Source: Methanosarcinales archaeon (GTDB lineage: Archaea > Halobacteriota > Methanosarcinia > Methanosarcinales > Methanogasteraceae). From it: DNA of 14,717 nucleotides. This document shows, one piece after another, positions 6,915-13,058 of this stretch. Positions within the stretch are counted from its first letter, which is position 1. Every line of letters begins with the position of its first letter. The position numbers and the translations under genes are program-made. Under the pieces are notes generated by a model. That model did no database searches. It was not told the origin of the DNA and was given only the letters and a program-made list of their open reading frames with translations. The DNA is taken from the NCBI GenBank assembly GCA_030640725.1, contig DAOWIV010000112.1, positions 1 through 14,717 on the forward strand. Reading direction: 5' to 3'.

Positions 6915-7661
6915 ATGGCTGGCGAAGATTTAGCTATTGATCTTGTTGAACTTCTGGCATCACTTCCCAGTAAGCGAGCAAGGGTTGTCGTCAAACATAT
7001 CAGTGAACACGGATTTATAACGACTGAAGATTTAGAGAGCAAATATGGTTATAAGCACCCTCCAAGAGCTGTACGTGATGTTCGTGAAGCCGGGATACCA
7101 TTAGATACATTTAATGTCAAATCTTCGGACAGGTGCAATATTGCTGCATATCGTTTCGGTGATTTGTCTAAAATTAATAAAGACAAACTTGGTGGAAGAA
7201 AAACATTTTCAAAAAAGTTTAAACAGCAACTTTATGAGAGTGGTTACGAGCGTTGTGCAATTTGTATGGGAAAATATCATTCGCGATACCTGCAGATAGA
7301 CCATAGGATACCTTATGAGATTGCAGGGGATAGCAGTATCCGGAATAAGGACTCCGAAGATTACATGTTGTTGTGTGGCTCATGCAATCGAGCGAAATCA
7401 TGGTCATGCGAACATTGTGCCAACTGGCTAACTGAAAAATCCGATAAAATCTGTTTTAACTGCTATTGGGCACATCCTGAGAATTATATTCACATAGCTT
7501 TGAGAGAGATACGGCGCATCGAGATAATCTGGGACGAAGAAGATGTGGCAATATATGAAAAGTTGAAAACGATAGCCAACAAACACAGCCACTCAATACC
7601 GGATTATGTCAAAAAAATAATCGAGAGTCATCTTTTAGATGACCGCCACACGTCCCAATGA
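6915..7661 (+). CDS. HNH endonuclease, probable restriction partner of the adenine methyltransferase
   Basis: A 248-residue protein. Residues about 10-82 look like a winged helix-turn-helix (SKRARVVVKHISEHGFITTE...PRAVRDVREAGI). The HNH core follows: CAIC (C114, C117), then LQIDHRIPYEIAGD with catalytic D129-H130, and LLCGSCNRAKS with C154, C157 and N158, giving a zinc-bound treble-clef nuclease. A second cysteine set, CEHC (165-168) and CFNC (180-183), should form another zinc ribbon. It follows the methyltransferase by two bases in the same AT-rich style, so a type II restriction role is the natural reading: cutting the unmethylated version of the partner's site. DNA recognition may come from the N-terminal domain. 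Its TGA overlaps the egsA ATG. No specific named restriction enzyme comes to mind. Confidence 0.85.
   Translation: MAGEDLAIDLVELLASLPSKRARVVVKHISEHGFITTEDLESKYGYKHPPRAVRDVREAGIPLDTFNVKSSDRCNIAAYRFGDLSKINKDKLGGRKTFSKKFKQQLYESGYERCAICMGKYHSRYLQIDHRIPYEIAGDSSIRNKDSEDYMLLCGSCNRAKSWSCEHCANWLTEKSDKICFNCYWAHPENYIHIALREIRRIEIIWDEEDVAIYEKLKTIANKHSHSIPDYVKKIIESHLLDDRHTSQ
7632..7639 (+). promoter_or_regulatory. Possible TATA-like box for egsA inside the endonuclease gene
   Basis: CTTTTAGATG lies about 23 bases upstream of the egsA ATG at 7658, the distance expected for a leaderless archaeal transcript. Such AT-rich motifs are common in this AT-rich gene, so the assignment is weak. Confidence 0.25.
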
Positions 7662-8710
7662 CCCCTAAATCCCGTAAATGGATGCAACTCCCGCGCAGCA
7701 TCGCGATCGGACACGGCACCATAGCCGACACCGCCAGGATGTGCACCGAACTCAAACTCGGGCACCGCGCCATCATCGTAACCGGCAGAAAGACGCGAAA
7801 GATCGCTGGTGAGTCCGTATCAGACATCCTCGCAAACGACGGATTCGCAACAGATATCGCAATCGTCACGAACGCTGATCAGAAGAACGTAGACAACACA
7901 ATAACCGTGGCAGAGAATGCCTCCTTCCTCGTAGGGGTCGGCGGCGGCACAGTGATCGATGTCACGAAACTCGCATCGACGATGCTCGACGTCCCATTCT
8001 TGAGCGTGCCGACGGCGGCATCGCACGACGGCATCGCATCGATGCGTGCGTCGATCGCCCGCGATGGCGACACGGTATCAGTGCCCGCGCAGGCGCCGCT
8101 CGGGATCATCGCTGACACAGAGATTATCGCACATGCCCCACATCGTTTTCTTGCGGCAGGATGCGGCGATATCATCTCGAATTACACCGCGATTCTGGAT
8201 TGGCAGCTTGCGCACCGGCTCAGGAACACGCCGTACAGCGAGTATGCTGCGACGCTGTCCCGGATGACTGCGCAGATCGTGATGGACGGGGCAGAGACGA
8301 TCAAGCCTGAACTCGAGGAGTCTGCGAGGCTTGTGATAAAAGCGCTCGTCTCAAGCGGCGTTGCGATGAGCATCGCTGGCTCATCCATGCCAGCATCCGG
8401 ATCAGAGCATAAGTTCAGCCACGCACTGGACAAAATCGCTCCGGAGCCAGCCCTGCATGGCGAGCAGTGCGGCGTCGGCACGATCATGATGATGTATCTG
8501 CATGGCGGCGACTGGCAGCAGATCAGGGATGCGCTGCGAACGATCGGTGCGCCAACGACTGCTGCAAAACTCGGCGTTCCGAATCGATGCGTGATCGATG
8601 CACTCGTTCATGCGCATGAGGTGCGTCCCGAGCGCTACACGATTCTCGGAGCCGGGCTTAACGAGGAAGCAGCAGAGAATGTGGCGAGGATTACGGGCGT
8701 CGTCGGTTAG
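7658..8710 (+). CDS. egsA: NAD(P)-dependent sn-glycerol-1-phosphate dehydrogenase
   Basis: Reduces dihydroxyacetone phosphate to sn-glycerol-1-phosphate, the backbone of archaeal ether lipids, in the cytosol. The 350-residue length is normal. The nucleotide-binding motif VGVGGGTVIDVTKL is at about residues 92-104, PTAASHDGIAS at 118-128, and the metal site is D171 (CGDIISNY), H251 (GSEHKFSHALD) and H267 (LHGEQCGVGT), matching the iron-containing dehydrogenase fold. ATG 7658 overlaps the endonuclease stop (ATGA). A second in-frame ATG at 7682 (MQLPRSIAIG) is also plausible and would avoid the overlap; neither has a clear Shine-Dalgarno site. GC-rich codon use contrasts sharply with the R-M genes just upstream, so the overlap is between genes of different origin. 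The gene is essential in archaea as far as known and is a strong sign of archaeal origin. Confidence 0.95.
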   Translation: MTPKSRKWMQLPRSIAIGHGTIADTARMCTELKLGHRAIIVTGRKTRKIAGESVSDILANDGFATDIAIVTNADQKNVDNTITVAENASFLVGVGGGTVIDVTKLASTMLDVPFLSVPTAASHDGIASMRASIARDGDTVSVPAQAPLGIIADTEIIAHAPHRFLAAGCGDIISNYTAILDWQLAHRLRNTPYSEYAATLSRMTAQIVMDGAETIKPELEESARLVIKALVSSGVAMSIAGSSMPASGSEHKFSHALDKIAPEPALHGEQCGVGTIMMMYLHGGDWQQIRDALRTIGAPTTAAKLGVPNRCVIDALVHAHEVRPERYTILGAGLNEEAAENVARITGVVG

Positions 8711-8922
8711 GCGATTATGTTCCATTGCTTTCTATACTCGCCTGGAATCTTTTTAGTAAATTCTTTTACCGAATTGAATTTAAGGTCTGTTGCAAAGACT
8801 AAGAACGCCTTCTTGTCCTTTCCCTCTCTTTTTAAATGATTGCGGTCTTTATTAGGCACGAGAACAAGATAAAACTCTGGGATGCTCTTATCTCCAAATT
8901 TGTGCTTTATGACCCCCGGCAC
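8707..8922 (-). pseudogene. Fragment of a DDE transposase (insertion sequence remnant)
   Basis: A 71-residue frame whose peptide includes EFYLVLVPNKDR, KKAFLVFATDLKFNSVKEFT and KKIPGEYRKQWNI. This resembles the region just before the catalytic Glu of ISH3/IS4-type DDE transposases (F-A-T-N-L...V-K-E-F...Y-R-K-R-W-x-I-E-T). The match stops exactly where the I-E-T-G-Y-R motif should come and is replaced by IIA and a stop shared with the end of egsA. The upstream side is cut by an in-frame TGA just before the GTG at 8920-8922. Both ends and the catalytic residues are therefore missing. The composition is AT-rich. I did not see terminal inverted repeats around it. Confidence 0.6.
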
Positions 8923-9116
8923 CTTTCATTCCGTCATTCCGAACTCGACAGAGGATATCTTTGATCCGTTTATTTAGTTTAGCTGCACAACATAATTTAT
9001 GCCTGTTACATCAGTTTATGGTCGATTGGAGACCCTCAGAACTCCCGGTCAATCAGTATCGTCTCGATAGATATCCCAGGCTGGTTTATTCGACTGATAA
9101 TACCTTCCATCAGCAT

Positions 9117-10649
9117 TCAGCAAGGCTCGATCGTGGACGGCGGCTTGGATGAGATCGCATAAGAAACCCATGTCACGCCGCTGATCTCGTTTGTGATCCT
9201 GCTGCTGATTTTCTCCAGCAGGTCGTACGGAAGCCTGACAAAGTCAGCGGTCATCGCTTCGACTGATTCCACCGCCCTGATTGTCACGATATGCCCGAGC
9301 GACCGTTCATCCCCGAGAACGCCTGTCGCAAGATCGTCTCCGACCATCGCAAACGCCTGCCATGTTTTATCGTAAAGCCCCCAATTCTTCAGTTCTTCTT
9401 CGACGATCGCACCCCCGTCGCGGCATATCCTGAGTTTATCGGGTGTAACCTCTCCGATGATCCTTGCTGCAAGACCCGGACCCGGGAACGGGTGGCGTTT
9501 GACTATGTCGTCGGGTAGTTCGAGTTTCTTTGCGACTGCACGTACCTCATCCTTGTAGAGGTCACGTATCGGTTCGATCAACCGCAGCAACATCCCCTCA
9601 GGCAGCGCTCCGACGTTGTGGTGTGATTTGATGCGTGATGCAAGATCTGAGGTTGCTGCGCTCTCAACCCGGTCCGGATAGATCGTGCCCTGCGCAAGAA
9701 AATCGACATCCCCGATCCGTGCGGCAGCCTCATCAAAGACGCGGATGAACTCCCCCCCGATCACCTTTCGTTTCTCCTCAGGATCACTGATCCCGCGCAG
9801 TCTCTCTAAAAACCGGTCCTGCGCATCAACGACTTCAAGATTGATCTTGAAATTATCTTTGAACGCGTGTACGATCTCTTCGGTCTCGTTCTTCCGCATG
9901 AGGCCGTTGTCAACATAGATGCAGGTCAGTTCATCCCCGATTGCGCGGTGGAGCAGGACCGCAACGGTTGCAGAGTCGATTCCGCCGCTCAAGCCAAGAA
10001 TCACCCTGCCGCGTCCTACTGCCTCTCTGATCTCGTCGATCGCGCTGTTGATAAATGATTCCGAACTCCAGTTTGCATCGCATCCGCATATCGAAAAGAG
10101 GAAGTTTTTGAGCATCTTCTCGCCATCTATGGTGTGCACAACCTCGGGATGGAACTGGATGCCATAGATACGCTCCTTTCTGAATGCTGCAACAGGAGAC
10201 CCTGCTGTGTGCGCGATGATATCAACATCCGCGGGCAGGCTTCCGATCAGGTCCCCGTGCGACATCCAGACAGTCGTTTTTTCCAGGGTTCCCTCGAAGA
10301 GATCTGATCTGTCATCCACAAGTAGTTCAGTCTTCCCGTATTCCCGCATCCCGGTGTGTTTGACCTCCCCACCCATAGCGCGTGCGATCAGTTGGGCTCC
10401 GTAGCAGATTCCGAGCATAGGGATCCCGAGATTGAATATTTCAGGGTCGCATACCGGCGCATTGTCTGCATACACACTGGATGGTCCTCCTGACAGGATG
10501 ATCGCGCTTGGATTCATATCTTGAATCGCTTCTGGCGTGGTGGTATGCGGGATCAGCTCGGCGTACACCTCGAGATTCCTGCACCGCCGCACGATCAGGT
10601 GGCTATACTGCCCGCCAAAATCCATGACTGCTACGAGTTGCTTCTCCAT
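9117..10649 (-). CDS. guaA: GMP synthase (glutamine-hydrolysing), single-chain
   Basis: Converts XMP to GMP with ATP and glutamine, the last step to guanine nucleotides. It is complete at 510 residues. The N-terminal class I amidotransferase domain has the nucleophile C82 in MLGICYGAQ and H167/E169 in IQFHPEV. The ATP-pyrophosphatase domain carries the P-loop LSGGIDSATVA with SGGIDS at 221-226, then YVDNGLMRKNE, and the C-terminal dimerisation domain has HPFPGPGLAARI and TSDLASRIKSHHNVG. The end reads PPSTIEPC rather than the usual TIEWE, a small oddity right at the terminus. GAGGT (10656-10660 on this strand) is six bases before ATG 10649. Many euryarchaea split this enzyme into two subunit genes; here both domains are fused as in bacteria. 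It is transcribed divergently from hisH. Confidence 0.97.
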   Translation of the reverse strand: MEKQLVAVMDFGGQYSHLIVRRCRNLEVYAELIPHTTTPEAIQDMNPSAIILSGGPSSVYADNAPVCDPEIFNLGIPMLGICYGAQLIARAMGGEVKHTGMREYGKTELLVDDRSDLFEGTLEKTTVWMSHGDLIGSLPADVDIIAHTAGSPVAAFRKERIYGIQFHPEVVHTIDGEKMLKNFLFSICGCDANWSSESFINSAIDEIREAVGRGRVILGLSGGIDSATVAVLLHRAIGDELTCIYVDNGLMRKNETEEIVHAFKDNFKINLEVVDAQDRFLERLRGISDPEEKRKVIGGEFIRVFDEAAARIGDVDFLAQGTIYPDRVESAATSDLASRIKSHHNVGALPEGMLLRLIEPIRDLYKDEVRAVAKKLELPDDIVKRHPFPGPGLAARIIGEVTPDKLRICRDGGAIVEEELKNWGLYDKTWQAFAMVGDDLATGVLGDERSLGHIVTIRAVESVEAMTADFVRLPYDLLEKISSRITNEISGVTWVSYAISSKPPSTIEPC

Positions 10650-10689
10650 GTCAAGACCTCTCTGTTATGCCTCAATCATAAGATCGATT

Positions 10690-10700
10690 GTTTAATAAAT
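10690..10700. promoter_or_regulatory. Shared AT-rich promoter core between guaA and hisH
   Basis: The 77-base gap between the divergent genes has one obvious AT-rich element, GTTTAATAAAT. On the plus strand TTTAATAAAT is about 33 bases before the hisH start, and on the minus strand ATTTATTAAA is about 45 bases before the guaA start. Each can act as a TATA box, giving leaders of roughly 5-20 bases. It is the only good candidate for either gene. Confidence 0.5.
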
Positions 10701-10726
10701 GATTCACACAAGACTCGCATACAGGT

Positions 10727-11332
10727 ATGATCGCAATAATCGACTATGGCATGGGAAATCTCCGTAGCATCCACAATGCGCTTGCGAAGGTGGGTGGAAA
10801 TCCGGTTATCGTATCGGATAGCAATGCTCTTTTGGATGCAGACGCAGACGCTGTTGTTATCCCGGGAGTTGGATCGTTTGGCGACGCGATGCGCAACTTA
10901 ACCCCGTTTTCAGATAGATTATTCGATTTGGTAGATTCTGGCACACCCCTGCTTGGAATCTGTATCGGGATGCAAGTGTTGTTCGAGAGGAGCGAGGAGA
11001 GCGACGCTGCCGGGTTCGGGCTTCTGGAGGGGGACGTTATCCGTCTTCCGGACGGGGTTAAAATTCCGCAGATGGGCTGGAACGAGCTTACGATACGCAG
11101 CGACACGGATCTGCTCGCAGGGATCAATGATGGCGATTTCTTCTATTTTGTGCATTCATACTATTGCGTTCCGGAGGACGAGCGCGTGATCGCCGCAACG
11201 ACCGATTACGGCGTGGACATGGCTGCGGTGGTTGAGAAGGACAATATCCATGCGGTTCAGTTCCATCCGGAGAAATCGAGCAAGAAAGGGCTTAAGATTC
11301 TGAAGAACTTCGTGGAGATGGTTAAATGTTAG
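10727..11332 (+). CDS. hisH: Imidazole glycerol phosphate synthase, glutaminase subunit
   Basis: Hydrolyses glutamine and channels ammonia to HisF in histidine synthesis. It has 201 residues, the normal length. The class I amidotransferase triad is visible: C79 in LLGICIGMQ, H180 and E182 in VQFHPEKSS. The start MIAIIDYGMGNLRSI and the oxyanion-hole stretch PGVGSFGDAM are typical. ATG 10727 directly follows AGGT, so leader and ribosome site are very short. Its TAG overlaps the hisF start by seven bases (ATGTTAG), so the two subunits are co-translated in a fixed ratio. Other his genes are not in the window. Confidence 0.97.
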   Translation: MIAIIDYGMGNLRSIHNALAKVGGNPVIVSDSNALLDADADAVVIPGVGSFGDAMRNLTPFSDRLFDLVDSGTPLLGICIGMQVLFERSEESDAAGFGLLEGDVIRLPDGVKIPQMGWNELTIRSDTDLLAGINDGDFFYFVHSYYCVPEDERVIAATTDYGVDMAAVVEKDNIHAVQFHPEKSSKKGLKILKNFVEMVKC

Positions 11333-12138
11333 CAAAACGAATCATTCCGTGCCTTGACTGCGATCTCGGAGTCCCGCATGGCAGGGTTGTGAAAGGAGTT
11401 CAATTCAAGCAGATCAGGTACGCAGGCATCCCCTGGGAGCTTGCCGAGGAGTATGACAGGCAGGGCGCAGACGAACTGATCTTCCTTGACATCACTGCCT
11501 CGCACGAACGAAGAGAGACGATGGCAAAGGTCATCGAGAAGACCTCTGAGAACGTCTTCATGCCGCTTACGGTCGGCGGCGGCATCAGAGCGATTGCAGA
11601 TGCGAGAACTGCGTTTAACTCAGGAGCAGACAAGGTCTCGGTCAACACCGCGGCACTCAAGAACCCGGATCTCATCAATGATATCGCGAAGTACTTCGGG
11701 AATCAGGCGTGTGTTCTTGCAATCGATGCCAAGCGAAGGTACGGGCGCGAACCCGGCAGAGAGATGGTGGACACGCCTGATGGCGAATGCTGGTTTGAGT
11801 GCTCGTTCTACGGCGGAAGGGAGTTTACAGGCATCGATGCGATCCAGTGGGCGATAGAGGCAGAAGAGCGTGGAGCAGGGGACATTATGCTAACAAGCAT
11901 GGACCGGGACGGCACAAAGGACGGATTTGACATCGAACTGACAAAAGCGGTTAGCGACAGCGTGAACATTCCAGTGATTGCATCAGGTGGCTGCGGGAAT
12001 CCCGAACACATCCTTGAGGTGCTGCGGGACACGAATGCATCGGCAGCCCTTGCTGCGAGCATCTTTCACTTCGGGGAGTACACGGTTGGCGAGGTGAAGG
12101 AGTGTCTGCGGAAAGGAGGCGTGCATGTCAGGATGTAG
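11326..12138 (+). CDS. hisF: Imidazole glycerol phosphate synthase, cyclase subunit
   Basis: Uses HisH-derived ammonia and PRFAR to form imidazole glycerol phosphate and AICAR. It is a half-barrel-duplicated TIM barrel of 270 residues. The catalytic acids are D11 in RIIPCLDCD and D134 in VLAIDAKR. Phosphate-binding loops are PLTVGGGIRA and PVIASGGCGNPEH. It is slightly longer than bacterial HisF because of the segment REPGREMVDTPDGECWF after the second catalytic Asp, as in methanogen homologues. It overlaps hisH by seven bases and is the last gene of the pair. About 220 bases without an intact gene follow. The AICAR product feeds purine synthesis, which connects it with guaA on the other side of the shared promoter. 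Confidence 0.97.
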   Translation: MLAKRIIPCLDCDLGVPHGRVVKGVQFKQIRYAGIPWELAEEYDRQGADELIFLDITASHERRETMAKVIEKTSENVFMPLTVGGGIRAIADARTAFNSGADKVSVNTAALKNPDLINDIAKYFGNQACVLAIDAKRRYGREPGREMVDTPDGECWFECSFYGGREFTGIDAIQWAIEAEERGAGDIMLTSMDRDGTKDGFDIELTKAVSDSVNIPVIASGGCGNPEHILEVLRDTNASAALAASIFHFGEYTVGEVKECLRKGGVHVRM

Positions 12139-12157
12139 CATCGCAGGGATAACGGTG

Positions 12158-12240
12158 GCAGGAGAGTGACTATCCATGCCCGGAGACCCAAACATCAAGA
12201 AAAATCATCTCATTATGATTGGGCACCCTGGCAGCATGAA
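12158..12240 (+). pseudogene. Possible remnant of a carB 5' end
   Basis: After a GGAGAGTGA ribosome-site-like stretch, ATG 12176 begins MPGDPNIKKNHLIMIGHPGS, closely resembling the real CarB start MSRDQTIKKILLIGSGPIL at 13059. Over the first 39 bases, 29 are identical (12176-12214 against 13059-13097) without gaps. Both starts also follow a GTGA about six or seven bases upstream. Similarity fades afterwards, and the frame runs on as an unconvincing 67-residue ORF to 12379, overlapping the MNT gene. I read it as a decayed start of carB left upstream of the inserted toxin-antitoxin genes. Chance similarity or a short independent ORF cannot be excluded. Confidence 0.5.
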
Positions 12241-12271
12241 AAGACGCCCCGCTCTCGATAGAAATATGGAA

Positions 12272-12286
12272 GATCATTTCATGATC
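12272..12286. repeat. Short perfect inverted repeat upstream of the MNT gene
   Basis: GATCAT-TTC-ATGATC is a six-base perfect dyad with a three-base spacer, about 70 bases before the MNT start. It could be an autoregulatory operator for the toxin-antitoxin pair, and it also contains two GATC sites. No more than suggestive. Confidence 0.35.
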
Positions 12287-12357
12287 AGAGAGAATTCATG
12301 TCACAAGAAAGCGGTTACCAGACATCTGCAACTCGAAAGATCTGATGGAGGCATAAA

Positions 12358-12663
12358 ATGGGCGATAAAAAATCTATAAGTACAATCGTTAAAATGCTAA
12401 GACTTCATGACACCGACGTGAGAGAGAAATTTAAGATTACGGAGATCGGTGTTTTCGGGTCTTATGTCCGCGGCGAGCAGAGGGAGGATAGCGACATAGA
12501 TATCCTTGTTGAGTTCGAGAAGGGGTATAAAACATTCGATAACTATATGGAGCTTAAATTTTTCCTTGAAGATATCTTAACGTCGAAGATTGATCTGGTG
12601 ATTAAAACAGCGATAAGGGATGAGATAAAACAAAACATTTTATCAGAGGTGACTTATGCCTAA
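12358..12663 (+). CDS. mntA: MNT nucleotidyltransferase antitoxin (MNT-HEPN type VII module)
   Basis: A 101-residue minimal nucleotidyltransferase. The polymerase-beta signature GVFGSYVRGEQREDSDIDIL has G34-S35 and the metal-binding D46 and D48, with a third acid at D79 in SKIDLVI. In characterised pairs (MntA/HepT) this protein adds AMP to a tyrosine of the HEPN toxin and so silences it. GGAGG at 12347-12351, six bases before ATG 12358, is one of the strongest ribosome binding sites in the window. The stop overlaps the HEPN start by eight bases (ATGCCTAA). It is AT-rich relative to hisF and carB, in keeping with acquisition. Confidence 0.93.
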   Translation: MGDKKSISTIVKMLRLHDTDVREKFKITEIGVFGSYVRGEQREDSDIDILVEFEKGYKTFDNYMELKFFLEDILTSKIDLVIKTAIRDEIKQNILSEVTYA

Positions 12664-13051
12664 CAGAGATTATAAACTCTTCATTACCGATATCAGAGAT
12701 TGTGCTAATCGAATATTGGATTATACTATGGACAAATCATTTGATGAATTCATAGAAAACCAGATGTTGTTAGATGCAGTCGTCAGAAATCTTGAGATAA
12801 TTGGCGAGGCAACTAAAAATCTACCAAATGATATAAGACAAAAATATCCCCAGGTCGAATGGAGGAAGATCGCGGGTTTAAGAGATATAGTCATCCATGG
12901 ATATTTTGGGATTGATTATGAAATTTTATGGGATATAATTCAAAATAAAATTCCAGATCTGGTTGTAAAAATTCAGGAAGTGATAGAGGGGGAAACTGGA
13001 GATGAAAGAATAAAAATACGTCAGAACACAGATTCCGGAGTGTTAAGGTGA
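12656..13051 (+). CDS. hepT: HEPN-domain toxin ribonuclease (HepT-like, DUF86)
   Basis: A 131-residue all-helical protein. The HEPN active-site motif R-x4-H-x-Y is present as RDIVIHGY (R76, H81, Y83), preceded by the family stretch AVVRNLEIIGEATKNLP. Known members cut RNA (reported on tRNA ends) until AMPylated by the MNT partner on or near the motif tyrosine. All key residues are intact, so the pair is probably functional. The last 20 or so residues (GETGDERIKIRQNTDSGVLR) look like an added tail, perhaps read-through into older DNA. Its TGA lies inside the AGGTGA ribosome site of carB, eight bases before the carB ATG. Confidence 0.92.
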   Translation: MPNRDYKLFITDIRDCANRILDYTMDKSFDEFIENQMLLDAVVRNLEIIGEATKNLPNDIRQKYPQVEWRKIAGLRDIVIHGYFGIDYEILWDIIQNKIPDLVVKIQEVIEGETGDERIKIRQNTDSGVLR

Positions 13052-13058
13052 TAACTTC

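Noticed and set aside
8961..9152. 63-residue plus-strand ORF between egsA and guaA
   Set aside because: Runs into the 3' end of guaA on the other strand, has no convincing ribosome site and an unstructured peptide. I see nothing firm in 8923-9116.
12176..12379. 67-residue ORF as an independent gene
   Set aside because: Only the first 15 or so residues look meaningful and they resemble CarB; the rest is not protein-like and overlaps the MNT start. Listed as a remnant instead.
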